Shown in pieces: positions 7,967 through 16,864 of a DNA stretch of 64,000 nt. Below the pieces are notes generated by a model. It saw nothing but the letters and a program-made list of their open reading frames with translations, did no database searches and had not been told where the DNA came from. The position numbers were made by a program, and so were the translations under genes. Each line of letters starts with the position of its first letter. Positions within the stretch are counted from its first letter, which is position 1. The stretch is from Hymenobacter arizonensis (GTDB taxonomy: Bacteria; Bacteroidota; Bacteroidia; Cytophagales; Hymenobacteraceae). The DNA lies in NCBI RefSeq assembly GCF_900115775.1, contig NZ_FOXS01000006.1:248001-312000 (forward strand), written 5' to 3'.

Positions 7967-9250
7967 TTAAAACTGAGCTTCCTCGGTGCTGCCAACCAGG
8001 GCCGAAGTACTAGTCTGGTTGCTAGTCACCACGTTTTGCACGGCATCAAAGTAGCCGGTTCCCACGAAGGACTGGTGCTTCACGGCCTGATAGCCGTCTT
8101 TGGCAAGCGCGAATTCCCGCTCCTGCAGCTCTGAATACCCCGCCATGCCGCGCTGGCGGTAGGCTTGCGCCAACTCAAACATGCTGGTGTTGAGGGCGTG
8201 AAAGCCGGCCAAGGTGATAAACTGAAATTTATACCCCAATGCAGCCAACTCCTCGCGGAAGGTTTCCATTTGCGCTACGCTCAGCTTAGAAGCCCAGTTG
8301 AAGGAAGGTGAGCAGTTGTAAGCCAGCAACTTGCCAGGGTATTGCGCGTGGATGGCTTCGGCAAACTGCCGGGCCTGTTCCAGGTCGGGGTGCGAGGTTT
8401 CCATCCAAATCAGGTCGGCATAGGGAGCATAGGCCAGGCCGCGGGCAATAGCTGCCTCCACGCCGCAGCGGATGCGGTAGAAGCCTTCGTTGGTGCGCTC
8501 GGCTTCCTCCAATATGAAGGGCACATCGCGCGGGTCCACGTCGGCAGTCAGCAGGTCGGCGGCGTCGGCGTCGGTGCGGGCCACAATGAGCGTGGGCACG
8601 CCCAACACATCGGCGGCAAGGCGGGCGGCCACCAGCTTGTTGATGGCTTCCTGGGTGGGCACCAGCACTTTTCCGCCCAGGTGGCCGCACTTTTTGGCGG
8701 AAGAAAGCTGGTCTTCAAAGTGAACCCCAGCCGCGCCGGCTTCAATCATCATCTTCATCAACTCGAAGGCGTTCAAATTGCCGCCAAAGCCGGCTTCGGC
8801 GTCGGCCACGATGGGCGCCAACCAGTGCACCTTGCCTTCGCCGCTGAGGTGCTGAATTTGGTCGGCCCGCAGCAAGGCGTTGTTGATGCGGCGCACCACG
8901 GCCGGCACGCTGTCCACGGGGTACAGGCTCTGGTCGGGGTACATGTGGCCGGCGCCGTTAGCATCGGCCGCCACCTGCCACCCACTGAGGTAGATAGCCT
9001 GCAGGCCGGCCTGCACCTCTTGCACCGCCTGGTTGCCGGTGAGGGCACCCAGGCCGGCCACGTATTCCTGCGAGTGCAGCAATTCCCACAACCGCTCGGC
9101 GCCCTGGCGGGCCAGCGAGTACTCGATGTGAACGGAGCCCTGCAGCTTCACCACATCTTCGGGGGAGTAGGGCCGCTGAATTCCTGTCCAGCGAGGGTTG
9201 TTGGCCCAATCAAGGGAAATTTCGGAGCTGCGTTGCTGTTTTGATTTCAT
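7967..9250 (-). CDS. aceA: Isocitrate lyase
   Basis: Isocitrate lyase splits isocitrate to glyoxylate and succinate, the first step of the glyoxylate shunt, needed for growth on acetate or fatty acids. The protein has the family signature KKCGH at residues 186-190, with the catalytic Cys188, preceded by a metal-binding acidic stretch (ADAEAGFGG) and followed by VARTDADAADLL and an NCSPSFNW box. The ATG at 9250 (MKSKQQRSSEISLDW) is chosen because the family N-terminus begins there; an extension to 9295 is Pro-rich and not conserved. It gives 427 residues, the usual length. aceB lies 214 bp upstream on the same strand, with a small inverted repeat between them. Confidence 0.97.
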   Translation of the reverse strand: MKSKQQRSSEISLDWANNPRWTGIQRPYSPEDVVKLQGSVHIEYSLARQGAERLWELLHSQEYVAGLGALTGNQAVQEVQAGLQAIYLSGWQVAADANGAGHMYPDQSLYPVDSVPAVVRRINNALLRADQIQHLSGEGKVHWLAPIVADAEAGFGGNLNAFELMKMMIEAGAAGVHFEDQLSSAKKCGHLGGKVLVPTQEAINKLVAARLAADVLGVPTLIVARTDADAADLLTADVDPRDVPFILEEAERTNEGFYRIRCGVEAAIARGLAYAPYADLIWMETSHPDLEQARQFAEAIHAQYPGKLLAYNCSPSFNWASKLSVAQMETFREELAALGYKFQFITLAGFHALNTSMFELAQAYRQRGMAGYSELQEREFALAKDGYQAVKHQSFVGTGYFDAVQNVVTSNQTSTSALVGSTEEAQF

Positions 9251-9369
9251 GGGAATTGGTGATTGAGGTGAGAGATGATGGTTAGGAAAAGGCAAGGCGC
9301 TGCCCGGCTGGCTAGAGAGCAGCTTTTTTTCTTGGAAAATCTATTGGTTAAAGCCCTTCATTAGGGCAT

Positions 9370-9447
9370 CTGGCGGCAGTCTGGAGACTGCTTCCGTCTC
9401 CGTGGCTGGCAGTCTCGCACACTGCGTGCGCTGAAGACGGCCGCCAG
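9370..9447. repeat. Short inverted repeat between aceB and aceA
   Basis: CTGGCGGC at 9370-9377 pairs with GCCGCCAG at 9440-9447. The region between holds smaller self-complementary pieces such as AGTCTGGAGACT. It lies between two co-directional genes and has no T-run, so it may be a REP-like element or an mRNA-stabilising hairpin rather than a terminator. Confidence 0.45.
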
Positions 9448-9464
9448 GCTGGACCAAGCTGGGT

Positions 9465-11090
9465 TTATGCTAGTTGCTCGTAGGCAGGCACGGTCAGGAA
9501 TTCAATAAACTCCTCGCTCATCACCAAGCGGTCGAATAAGCGGGCAGCTTCCAGGAAACGGCCCTTTTCATACGCCTCCTCGCCTATCTGGGCTTTGATT
9601 TTATCGAGTTGGCCGGGTACCAGCGAGCGGTATAGCTCGGCGGTGACAGGGCGGCCGTCGGCGAGAGTGGTGCCGGGGGTATGCAGCCACTGCCACACCT
9701 GCGCCCGGCTTATCTCGGCCGTGGCGGCGTCTTCCATCAGGTTGTAGATGGGCACGCAGCCGTTGCCGCCGAGCCAGGAAGCAATGTATTGAATGGCCAC
9801 ATCGATGTTCAGCTTCAGACCTTCTTCGGTGATGGCGCCTTGGGGGGCACGCACTAGGTCGGCGGCCGATACCTGCACGTCGAGGCGCTTATTCTCGATT
9901 TGGTTAGGGCCGAGCATGAGGCGGTTGAACACTTCCATGGCTACGGGCACTAGGCCGGGGTGCGCTACCCAAGTACCGTCGTGGCCGTTGGTGGCTTCGC
10001 GGATTTTATCCTGGCGCACTTTTTCCAGGGCCGCTTCATTGGCGGCGGGGTCGTTTTTAATAGGAATCTGGGCGGCCATGCCCCCGATGGCGTGCACCCC
10101 GCGGCGGTGACAGGTTTGAATGACCAGCTGAGAATAGGCCGCCATGAAGGGCACCGTCATGGTTACATCGGCACGGTTGGGCAAGCGGAAATCAGGGTTC
10201 AGGCCGAGGCGCTTGATGTAGCTGAAAATGTAATCCCAGCGCCCGCAGTTCAGGCCGGCGCTGTGCTCGCGCAGCTCGTACAGAATTTCGTTGAGCTCGA
10301 AGGCCGCAGGCAAGGTTTCAATGAGCACGGTGGCCTTGATGAGGCACTTGGGCAGCTTGAGCGACCACTGGGCAAAGCCAAACACGTCGTTCCACAACCG
10401 CGCTTCTAGGTGGCTTTCCAGCTTGGGCAGGTAGAAATACGGGGCCGAGCCGCGTGCACAGAGCTCGTGGGCATTGTGGAAATAGTAGAGACCAAAGTCG
10501 AGCAGGGAAGCACTGATGGGTTCGCCGTCGACCAGCACATGTTTCTCTTCCAGGTGCCAGCCGCGGGGGCGCACCATGAGCAGGGCGGTTTTCTCGTTGA
10601 GGCGGTATTCCTTGGTGGGTGTGCTCAGCGAAATGGTCCGGCGCACGGCGTCGCGCAGGTTGATTTGGCCTTGCACTACATTTTCCCAGGTAGGCGCGTT
10701 GGAATCTTCCAGGTCGGCCATGAACACGCTGGCGCCGGAGTTGAGGGCGTTGATAATCATCTTCCGCTCTACCGGGCCGGTAATTTCCACGCGGCGGTCG
10801 AGCAGGTCGTCGGGCAATGGGCTCACGGTCCAGTCCTGCTCGCGGATGCGCTTGGTCTCGGGTAGAAAATCGGGAAGGATGCCCGCGGCAAAATCAGCCT
10901 GACGCTCGGCTCGGCGGGCAAGCAGGGCCTGACGCGTAGAGTCGAACCGCCGATGCAATTCCGCCACAAAGGCTAATGCTGAGGGAGTCAGGATTTCAGC
11001 AAACTCCGGCGAAAAGCTGCCGATGATTTTCACCCGCTCGGGAGTGAGGTAGGTAGGCTTAGGGGCAAGAGCAGTGTCGGTGAAAGTCAT
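9465..11090 (-). CDS. aceB: Malate synthase A
   Basis: Malate synthase condenses glyoxylate with acetyl-CoA to malate, the second step of the glyoxylate shunt. The protein carries the family signature at about residues 275-295 (EHSAGLNCGRWDYIFSYIK). Other conserved parts are the N-terminal MINALNSGASVFMADLEDS stretch, which contributes the catalytic acidic residues, and GTWVAHPGLVPVAMEVFN. At 541 residues it is the shorter A-type enzyme and not the G-type. The start at 11090 is the first ATG and matches family length. A TATGTTTG promoter box on the minus strand (11149-11156) and an 18-bp palindrome lie upstream, facing the divergent regulator gene. Confidence 0.97.
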   Translation of the reverse strand: MTFTDTALAPKPTYLTPERVKIIGSFSPEFAEILTPSALAFVAELHRRFDSTRQALLARRAERQADFAAGILPDFLPETKRIREQDWTVSPLPDDLLDRRVEITGPVERKMIINALNSGASVFMADLEDSNAPTWENVVQGQINLRDAVRRTISLSTPTKEYRLNEKTALLMVRPRGWHLEEKHVLVDGEPISASLLDFGLYYFHNAHELCARGSAPYFYLPKLESHLEARLWNDVFGFAQWSLKLPKCLIKATVLIETLPAAFELNEILYELREHSAGLNCGRWDYIFSYIKRLGLNPDFRLPNRADVTMTVPFMAAYSQLVIQTCHRRGVHAIGGMAAQIPIKNDPAANEAALEKVRQDKIREATNGHDGTWVAHPGLVPVAMEVFNRLMLGPNQIENKRLDVQVSAADLVRAPQGAITEEGLKLNIDVAIQYIASWLGGNGCVPIYNLMEDAATAEISRAQVWQWLHTPGTTLADGRPVTAELYRSLVPGQLDKIKAQIGEEAYEKGRFLEAARLFDRLVMSEEFIEFLTVPAYEQLA

Positions 11091-11148
11091 AGCGGCTGAT
11101 GTGTGAAGGTGAGGAGTTGAAAACGTGGCGTTTGGCTAGCGGCCTACA

Positions 11149-11156
11149 CAAACATA
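11149..11156 (-). promoter_or_regulatory. Predicted -7 promoter element of aceB
   Basis: Read on the minus strand the bases are TATGTTTG, a full match to the Bacteroidota vegetative -7 consensus TAnnTTTG. Transcription would start around 11142-11145, giving a leader of about 53 nt before aceB. The -33 region expected 19-22 bp upstream falls on the palindrome at 11176-11193 and lacks a good TTTG. Confidence 0.6.
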
Positions 11157-11175
11157 CGAAAGCGAATTCTAATTG

Positions 11176-11193
11176 TTAGCGAATATTCGCTAA
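11176..11193. promoter_or_regulatory. 18-bp perfect palindrome, candidate operator for the glyoxylate genes
   Basis: The sequence TTAGCGAATATTCGCTAA is its own reverse complement over all 18 bases. It is in the divergent region between aceB and the RamB/ScfR-type regulator gene, at the place expected for the -33 element of the aceB promoter. A dimeric repressor bound here would block aceB-aceA. A second, shorter palindrome, TTTGCAAA, lies at 11204-11211 and resembles the core I remember for corynebacterial RamB sites. Which of the two is the operator is not decidable by eye. Confidence 0.6.
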
Positions 11194-11333
11194 AATATCA
11201 AAATTTGCAAAAGCTCTTAACTTTGGTCCTTGCAACGACGGACAAAAAAATCCTCATCCTTGCCCGTGAAGCCCCTTTTGTAACTTTCAAAAGCTAGGAC
11301 ATCGGCTCGTAAAAATTTTAGCACTGCATACAA

Positions 11334-12839
11334 ATGCTTAACCACGGCCAAGTAGTCCGCCTCATTTTTGGCCTAAAGCTGCGCGAGCTACGCCAAGAGC
11401 GCGGCCTTAGCCCCGCCGAATTGGCGCGTACTTGTGATTTGTCGGTCAGCTACTTAAATGAGATAGAGAAAGGAAAAAAGTACCCCAAGGCCGACAAAAT
11501 CCTAAGCCTGAGCCAGTGCCTGGGCGTGCGATACGACCAGCTGACTTCCCTGCAGCTGCCGCGCCGTCTCGAGCCCATCGCGGAGCTGCTGAACTCCAAG
11601 ATGCTGAAGGAGTTTCCGCTGGATATGTACGGCTTGGAACCGGCGCGCATCATCGAACTGATTGCCAACGCCCCGGCGAAGATGAACGCCTTCATCAGCA
11701 CCATTTTCGAGATTGCCCGGAACTACGAGATGCGGCAGGAGCACCTGTTTCTGGCTGCCCTGCGCTCGTATCAGGAGATGCACGACAACTATTTTGAGGA
11801 CCTGGAGCAGGACGTGCGTGCTTTTGTGGGCAGCCACCAACTTGCGACCACGGCGCCTTTCGACCTGAGCCAGCTAGAGCGGGTGCTCACCGAAGAATAC
11901 GGCTACACCCTGGACCGCGAAACGCTGGGCCACCACGCTGTGGCCACGCAAGCCCGGCTGCGGTCGGTGTTTCAGCCCAAGACCAAACGCTTGCTCATGC
12001 GCCCGGGCTTAAGCCGGGGCCAGCAGGCCTTCGTATTGGGCCGCGAAGTAGCCTTCAACTACCTGAAACTGGCAGAACGGCCTTATGTGAGCAGCAGCAC
12101 CCAGGTGCGCTCCTTCGACGAAGTGCTCAACAATTTCAAAGCGTCGTATTTCGCCGGAGCGCTGCTGATGGAGGAAGAGACCCTGCTGCGCGATTTACGC
12201 AAGGTATTTGGGGCCAAAAAGTGGAACCCGAACCTGCTGCTGGATTTGCTGAAGCAGTATGACGTTAGCCCGGAGATGTTTATGCAGCGCCTGACTACCC
12301 TGCTCCCGCGTCATTTTGGCTTGCAAAGCTTGTTCTTCCTGCGCTTCGACCAGCCCAGTGCCGACACTCCATATGAACTGACCAAGGAGCTGCACCTGGC
12401 CCGCCTGCACAACCCGCACGGCAACGAGCTGAACGAACACTACTGCCGCCGCTGGGTGAGCCTGCGCCTCATGGACGAGGCCCGCGCCCTGCCCGTACCC
12501 GATACGGCCGCAGCTCCCGTCACGGTAGCGGGCGCCCAGAAATCGCACTACTTCGGCACCGACGATGAATACCTGTGCTTCACGCTCGCCCGCGCCGGCA
12601 CGCCCACTCAGCAGGCCCTGAGCGTGACCATCGGCCTGCGTTGCGACGACAACCTCCGCACGCAGGTCCGCTTCCTGGCCGACCCGGCCCTGCCCTTCCG
12701 GATTGTAAACGAGACCTGCGAGCGCTGCCCCATTGCCGACTGCGAATCGCGGGCGGCGGCTCCCACCGAAATTGTAAGACAGGCCGAGCGGGAGGCGTTT
12801 GAAGCGGCAGTAAACGCTCTAGTGAACGGCGAGCACTAA
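11334..12839 (+). CDS. RamB/ScfR-type XRE-family transcriptional regulator of glyoxylate genes
   Basis: A 501-residue regulator. The N-terminus (about 14-70) is an XRE-type helix-turn-helix (LRELRQERGLSPAELARTC, then SVSYLNEIEKGKKYP). The middle corresponds to the IrrE-like region of this family, but the metalloprotease HExxH is absent: the equivalent position reads GREVA. The C-terminal part fits the domain of short-chain acyl-CoA regulators and ends in a cysteine cluster (CERCPIADC). Proteins of this type (RamB in Corynebacterium, ScfR in Streptomyces) control acetate and glyoxylate metabolism and may sense acyl-CoA. Divergent placement against aceB supports that role. The ATG at 11334 starts just before the helix-turn-helix. 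Confidence 0.88.
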   Translation: MLNHGQVVRLIFGLKLRELRQERGLSPAELARTCDLSVSYLNEIEKGKKYPKADKILSLSQCLGVRYDQLTSLQLPRRLEPIAELLNSKMLKEFPLDMYGLEPARIIELIANAPAKMNAFISTIFEIARNYEMRQEHLFLAALRSYQEMHDNYFEDLEQDVRAFVGSHQLATTAPFDLSQLERVLTEEYGYTLDRETLGHHAVATQARLRSVFQPKTKRLLMRPGLSRGQQAFVLGREVAFNYLKLAERPYVSSSTQVRSFDEVLNNFKASYFAGALLMEEETLLRDLRKVFGAKKWNPNLLLDLLKQYDVSPEMFMQRLTTLLPRHFGLQSLFFLRFDQPSADTPYELTKELHLARLHNPHGNELNEHYCRRWVSLRLMDEARALPVPDTAAAPVTVAGAQKSHYFGTDDEYLCFTLARAGTPTQQALSVTIGLRCDDNLRTQVRFLADPALPFRIVNETCERCPIADCESRAAAPTEIVRQAEREAFEAAVNALVNGEH

Positions 12840-12992
12840 CGCCGGCGAATTTTCGTTGGCTAAGCCGTGTGCTGATGAGCAACTGTCTGGCTGGAATTCC
12901 TGAAGGCCGAGATGGGATGGGCTAGGCACGGCTTCATTTTTGTTGCAGTGGAGTTAGAAGCCTGAACTACTTCTCTGCCGTTATCTTAATTT

Positions 12993-14027
12993 ATGCGTTT
13001 AGCTCTCATCGGGGGACTTTCTTTATTGCTGTTCCTGATTGCGGGTGGCTATGCGGCGTGGCGGGTTTTTTATCGGCCCAATGTGGCGGCTTTTCCCGAA
13101 GCTCCCGCCTACCTCTACATCCGCACCGGAACCGGGTTTGCCGCAGTGCAGGACTCGCTAACCAAACACCAGCTGCTGCAGGAGCCCGCAACGTTTGCCT
13201 GGGTGGCCAAGCAGCAAAACTATCCCGCACAAGTAAAGGCCGGCCGCTACCGGCTAGAGCCTAACTTGGGCAACCTGGACCTGGTGAGAATGCTGGCCGC
13301 TGGCCTCCAGGACACCATACAGTTCGAGCTCAAGCCCTTTCACTACCTCGACCGCCTGCCGCGCCAAGTAAGCCGCCAGCTCGAAACCGACTCTTTCAAG
13401 CTGGAACTCCTTTTAGGCGACAACACCGGCCTGCGCCGCCGCTATCAGCTCGACACCTGCACCATTCGCACGCTCTTTATTCCCGGGAAGTACCAACTGC
13501 TGTGGAATACCGATGCCGCCACCTTCCTGGATACTATTGCGGCCAACCACCGCCGCTTCTGGACCGCCGCGCGCCGGGCCCAGGCCGATTCTCTGAAGCT
13601 CACGCCCGTGCAGGTGAGCGTGCTGGCCAGCATTGTGCAACGCGAAACGGCCCAGCTCACCGACAAGCCCCTGATAGCAGCCGTGTACCTCAACCGCCTG
13701 CGCAACGGCCAGCCCCTGCAGGCCGACCCTACCCTGCTCTGGCCCCTGCACGGCCTGGGCACCCGCAAGCGCGTGCTCAACGTGGACAAAAAGGTAGATT
13801 CTCCCTACAATACTTACCGCCACAAGGGGCTACCACCAGGCCCCATCACCACGCCACTGCCCAGTTCCCTCAATGCGGTGCTGCGCCCGGCTCACAACAA
13901 GAACCTGTTCTTCTGCGCTCGGCCCGATGGCAGCGGCTTTTCTGACTTTGCCGAGACCTACGCCGAGCACAAGCTCAACGCCCGGCGCTACCACCGCCGG
14001 CTCGACAGCTTGGGTATAAAACGCTAG
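12993..14027 (+). CDS. mltG: Endolytic murein transglycosylase MltG
   Basis: MltG cuts nascent peptidoglycan glycan strands in the periplasm and is thought to set their length by terminating elongation. The protein begins with a single membrane anchor (about residues 4-22) and then a LysM-like subdomain. The catalytic YceG domain follows, with the active-site glutamate in LASIVQRETA at residue 218, the same number as in E. coli MltG. Further conserved boxes are AAVYLNRL, LQADPT, SPYNTY and GLPPGPI. Length (344 aa) is normal. The ATG at 12993 gives a proper anchor. It converges with the membrane glycosyltransferase gene. Confidence 0.95.
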   Translation: MRLALIGGLSLLLFLIAGGYAAWRVFYRPNVAAFPEAPAYLYIRTGTGFAAVQDSLTKHQLLQEPATFAWVAKQQNYPAQVKAGRYRLEPNLGNLDLVRMLAAGLQDTIQFELKPFHYLDRLPRQVSRQLETDSFKLELLLGDNTGLRRRYQLDTCTIRTLFIPGKYQLLWNTDAATFLDTIAANHRRFWTAARRAQADSLKLTPVQVSVLASIVQRETAQLTDKPLIAAVYLNRLRNGQPLQADPTLLWPLHGLGTRKRVLNVDKKVDSPYNTYRHKGLPPGPITTPLPSSLNAVLRPAHNKNLFFCARPDGSGFSDFAETYAEHKLNARRYHRRLDSLGIKR

Positions 14028-14108
14028 ACCGATTCTAGTAGTCGGTAACGCTAGTCTTGGAAATTAGCCTCGTTTCTGCAAAGTGTTATGGGCAACCCGT
14101 ACGAAGGG

Positions 14109-15629
14109 CTACTGCAACCGATACAGCCGAAGCGGCAGGCTGTCGGCGGCGGCTTCCTGCTGAGCGGCCAGTGTTTCGGTGAAGCCGTTTCCGGTATACT
14201 CCGAATGCTCCAGAAACAACAGGGCCTGTTGTAAATGTGGCGCGGGCCACGCGGCTACGGGAGTAGTCCGGCGCAGGGAGTCGAACTGATGCACACCCGC
14301 CACGCGCCAGTAGCCGTCGAGCAGTACGTACTCGTAGCCCTGTTGGCGCAGGCTGGCTAGCTGCCGCTCGTTATTCACAACTTTCAGGGTTTGGCTGCTG
14401 CTTAGGTAGGGCGCCACTCCTTGGCTTACAGTGCTGGCTACTTTCGTCGCGCCGTGGGCCTGCAGCCACGCAGCTACGAGGGGGTAGGGTGTGGGCAGTG
14501 CAGCGTATAGCTCTTGCTGAACCCGAAAGACATTCAGTCCTACCACAGCCAATACCAAGAATATTATTACCAGGCGAGGCAGCAATTGCCGGGCGCTCAG
14601 CAGTACCAACGCCGCCAGCGGAAGGTAGGCAAAGAGTATCCCGCGCGGGGCCTTCACCAGTAGCGACATCCCCGCCAGTAAGCAACAAGCCCACACGAAT
14701 AAATACGGGAGCAGAGGCAGAGCCTTTCCCCACATCATAGCACCTCGGCGCCAACCCCGCCACACCAACCAGGCCGAAACCACAAGCCCAATGAGTAGGA
14801 CGGGCGCCTCATAGTTTGCTAGGTACCGGAAGTAATACAGCAAATCCAGATTGAAGGTGTTTTCGCGACCGGAAAGATTAGGTTTGGGCAGCGTTACTTG
14901 GAGGACGTAAAATGCCAGCCAGCGGTACCAGGGCAAGCCAATAGCCACCGCAACTACCCCAAACACTACGTAAGGAGCAGCTAATATGAGCAGCACCTTC
15001 ACCCAAAGATTGCGCTGCCGCCACAAGGGGTCAGCCTGCCACAGCTCCAACGCAACCACAATCGGCACAACGAACAGAAACTTGTAGCTGCAGGTCAAGC
15101 CAACTGCCAACCAGACGGCCACCCGCAGAATCCTTACCGCACTAGGTTGCTGCATCCGGGCGTAGTGGCTTCGCATAAGGCCCGCACACAGAATCAGGTT
15201 GAGGGAGCTCATCGTGAAGTCGCGGCCCGAAAAGGTGAGAAGCAACGATGTTCCGCCCAGTAGCGTTAGGGCCGCTGTTTCGGGCCCCGTAAACTCAGCT
15301 TTTTGCGAAACCCACGCCACAAACAAGCCCAGTCCAATTATACTTAGCAACGCATTGGTAGTTTGAAAGACCAAAAAATTGCTGGTGAATAGCCCCAACG
15401 GGGCATAAGCCAAGTAAAAACCAGGGCTACCCAAGTGGAACAGATGCAAGAAATTACCTTGCGCTACTTCGAGTATGATGCTCCAGTTGTGCACCGAGTC
15501 ATAGTCCGACGGCCCAGCTTCTGGCAAGCGCCACAAGCGTAGCACGCTCACCAGCAGCAGCGCCATGAGTAGCCACAAGAGCCGGCCCTGCTGCTGACGT
15601 TCAGTTATAGGAGCTGCCAAAGGATGCAT
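14109..15629 (-). CDS. Polytopic membrane protein, probable GT-C type glycosyltransferase
   Basis: A 506-residue protein with about ten predicted membrane helices and a soluble C-terminal part of about 130 residues. The first loop after helix 1 holds an acidic stretch (GPSDYDSVHNWS), placed like the catalytic acidic residue of GT-C lipid-sugar glycosyltransferases such as the GT39/ArnT group. Later loops have charged and aromatic residues near membrane edges. I infer transfer of a sugar from a polyprenyl-phosphate donor to an exported acceptor. The GT2 gene immediately upstream on the same strand may make that polyprenyl-phosphate sugar, although 151 bp separate them. The exact family is not certain. 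Confidence 0.65.
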   Translation of the reverse strand: MHPLAAPITERQQQGRLLWLLMALLLVSVLRLWRLPEAGPSDYDSVHNWSIILEVAQGNFLHLFHLGSPGFYLAYAPLGLFTSNFLVFQTTNALLSIIGLGLFVAWVSQKAEFTGPETAALTLLGGTSLLLTFSGRDFTMSSLNLILCAGLMRSHYARMQQPSAVRILRVAVWLAVGLTCSYKFLFVVPIVVALELWQADPLWRQRNLWVKVLLILAAPYVVFGVVAVAIGLPWYRWLAFYVLQVTLPKPNLSGRENTFNLDLLYYFRYLANYEAPVLLIGLVVSAWLVWRGWRRGAMMWGKALPLLPYLFVWACCLLAGMSLLVKAPRGILFAYLPLAALVLLSARQLLPRLVIIFLVLAVVGLNVFRVQQELYAALPTPYPLVAAWLQAHGATKVASTVSQGVAPYLSSSQTLKVVNNERQLASLRQQGYEYVLLDGYWRVAGVHQFDSLRRTTPVAAWPAPHLQQALLFLEHSEYTGNGFTETLAAQQEAAADSLPLRLYRLQ

Positions 15630-15780
15630 AGATTAATGTTTGCCGCTGCCACTACCTGAGCAGCTACAAAGGTCGGCAAAGCCCATTCAAATAGCTCTAT
15701 CGAACGCTCTCTCCTATTGCTGCCCCAGCGCACAGATATCCCTTGTCGCGACACCGTACGTGCTGTTTATGGAAGTTTGC

Positions 15781-16707
15781 TCAGGTCAAATTTGAGTTGG
15801 CAACCAAGTACAGCGGGCGACGGCGCACATCAGCATTCAGCCGCGAGAGGTATTTACCTATTACCCCGATAGCTACTAGTTGAACGCCGCCTAAAAAAAG
15901 CACGCTAATCATAAGCGAAGGCCAGCCTGGCACATAGTTGTGGGCTACGAATCTGGAATACAACGTGTATAGCGTTGCGACAAACGCAATGAATGATACA
16001 CCGAAACCCGAAACGGTAGCAGCTTTGAGCGGAACGTCGGAAAAGGCCGTTATGCCATCGAGGGCCAACTGAAGCAGCTTCTGATAAGTGTAGCCACTCT
16101 CGCCACTCGCCCGCCCGGCCCGGTCGTATTCTACAAACGTCTGCCGGTAGCCCACCCAAGCAATTTGACCGCGCAAAAATTTGCTTCGCTCTGGCATTTG
16201 CCGCAGGGCTGCCACCACCTTGTGCGAAATAATGCGAAAATCACCAGTATCAACGGGGATTTCTACTTCCGTTATCTGAGTCAGCAAACGGTAGAATAGC
16301 TTCGCTGTAAGCTGCTTAAACAAGCTTTCACCTTCCCGCGAGCGGCGCTTGGCATATACCACGTCGTAGCCCTCGCTTAGCTTTCGGTATAATGGCTCAA
16401 TCAGCTCAGGAGGGTCTTGCAAGTCGGCATCAATGATGACTACAGCCTTCCCCACCGACAAATCAAGACCTGCAGATATGGCAATCTGATGGCCAAAATT
16501 GCGGGTTAAATCAACATATCGAACGGCCGGGTCTTGACTCGCCAATTTCTTGATTAGCCCCAAAGAATTATCCTTAGAGCCGTCGTTGACAAAAATCAGC
16601 TCAAACTTAGATAAACCAAGCCCCCATATTACACTTGATAGCCTGTCATACAATGCATTGACATTAGACTCCTCGTCGTATATGGGTATAATGACCGATA
16701 AATCCAT
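15781..16707 (-). CDS. GT2-family polyprenyl-phosphate glycosyltransferase (DPM1/GtrB-like)
   Basis: A 308-residue GT2 enzyme. The N-terminal GT-A domain opens with LSVIIPIYDEESNV, has FVNDGSKDNS and the metal-binding DxD motif in IIDADLQDPPEL, and contains the RRSREGES loop found in dolichol-phosphate-mannose synthase-like enzymes. Two C-terminal membrane helices (about 230-300) are as in GtrB and ArnC. It would move a sugar from a nucleotide donor to polyprenyl phosphate at the inner face of the membrane. The ATG at 16707 is chosen because the GT2 fold begins there; an upstream frame from 16761 adds a non-conserved tail. The probable GT-C enzyme downstream is the likely user of the product. 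Confidence 0.88.
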   Translation of the reverse strand: MDLSVIIPIYDEESNVNALYDRLSSVIWGLGLSKFELIFVNDGSKDNSLGLIKKLASQDPAVRYVDLTRNFGHQIAISAGLDLSVGKAVVIIDADLQDPPELIEPLYRKLSEGYDVVYAKRRSREGESLFKQLTAKLFYRLLTQITEVEIPVDTGDFRIISHKVVAALRQMPERSKFLRGQIAWVGYRQTFVEYDRAGRASGESGYTYQKLLQLALDGITAFSDVPLKAATVSGFGVSFIAFVATLYTLYSRFVAHNYVPGWPSLMISVLFLGGVQLVAIGVIGKYLSRLNADVRRRPLYLVANSNLT

Positions 16708-16809
16708 TGCACAGATGATATTGTCTTCTCGCCTCAAAACGGGCAAGTACCACCCGCTCAAAAGTACTAACCAACCTCTGTGCTTCTAAACCCAGAGCCG
16801 ACCCATGCC

Positions 16810-16817
16810 TAAGTTTG
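16810..16817 (+). promoter_or_regulatory. Predicted -7 promoter element upstream of dtd
   Basis: TAAGTTTG matches the Bacteroidota consensus TAnnTTTG exactly. It would give a leader of about 40-45 nt before dtd. No clear TTG is found at the -33 spacing, so confidence is moderate. Confidence 0.45.
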
Positions 16818-16864
16818 CGGCTGTGGCGCCATAAAAACGAATTCACATCGGGCCACATCCCTCT

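Noticed and set aside
8342..9244. 300-codon plus-strand frame opposite aceA
   Set aside because: It mirrors aceA codons on the other strand (His/Gly/Val-rich) and aceA is certain by its KKCGH signature.
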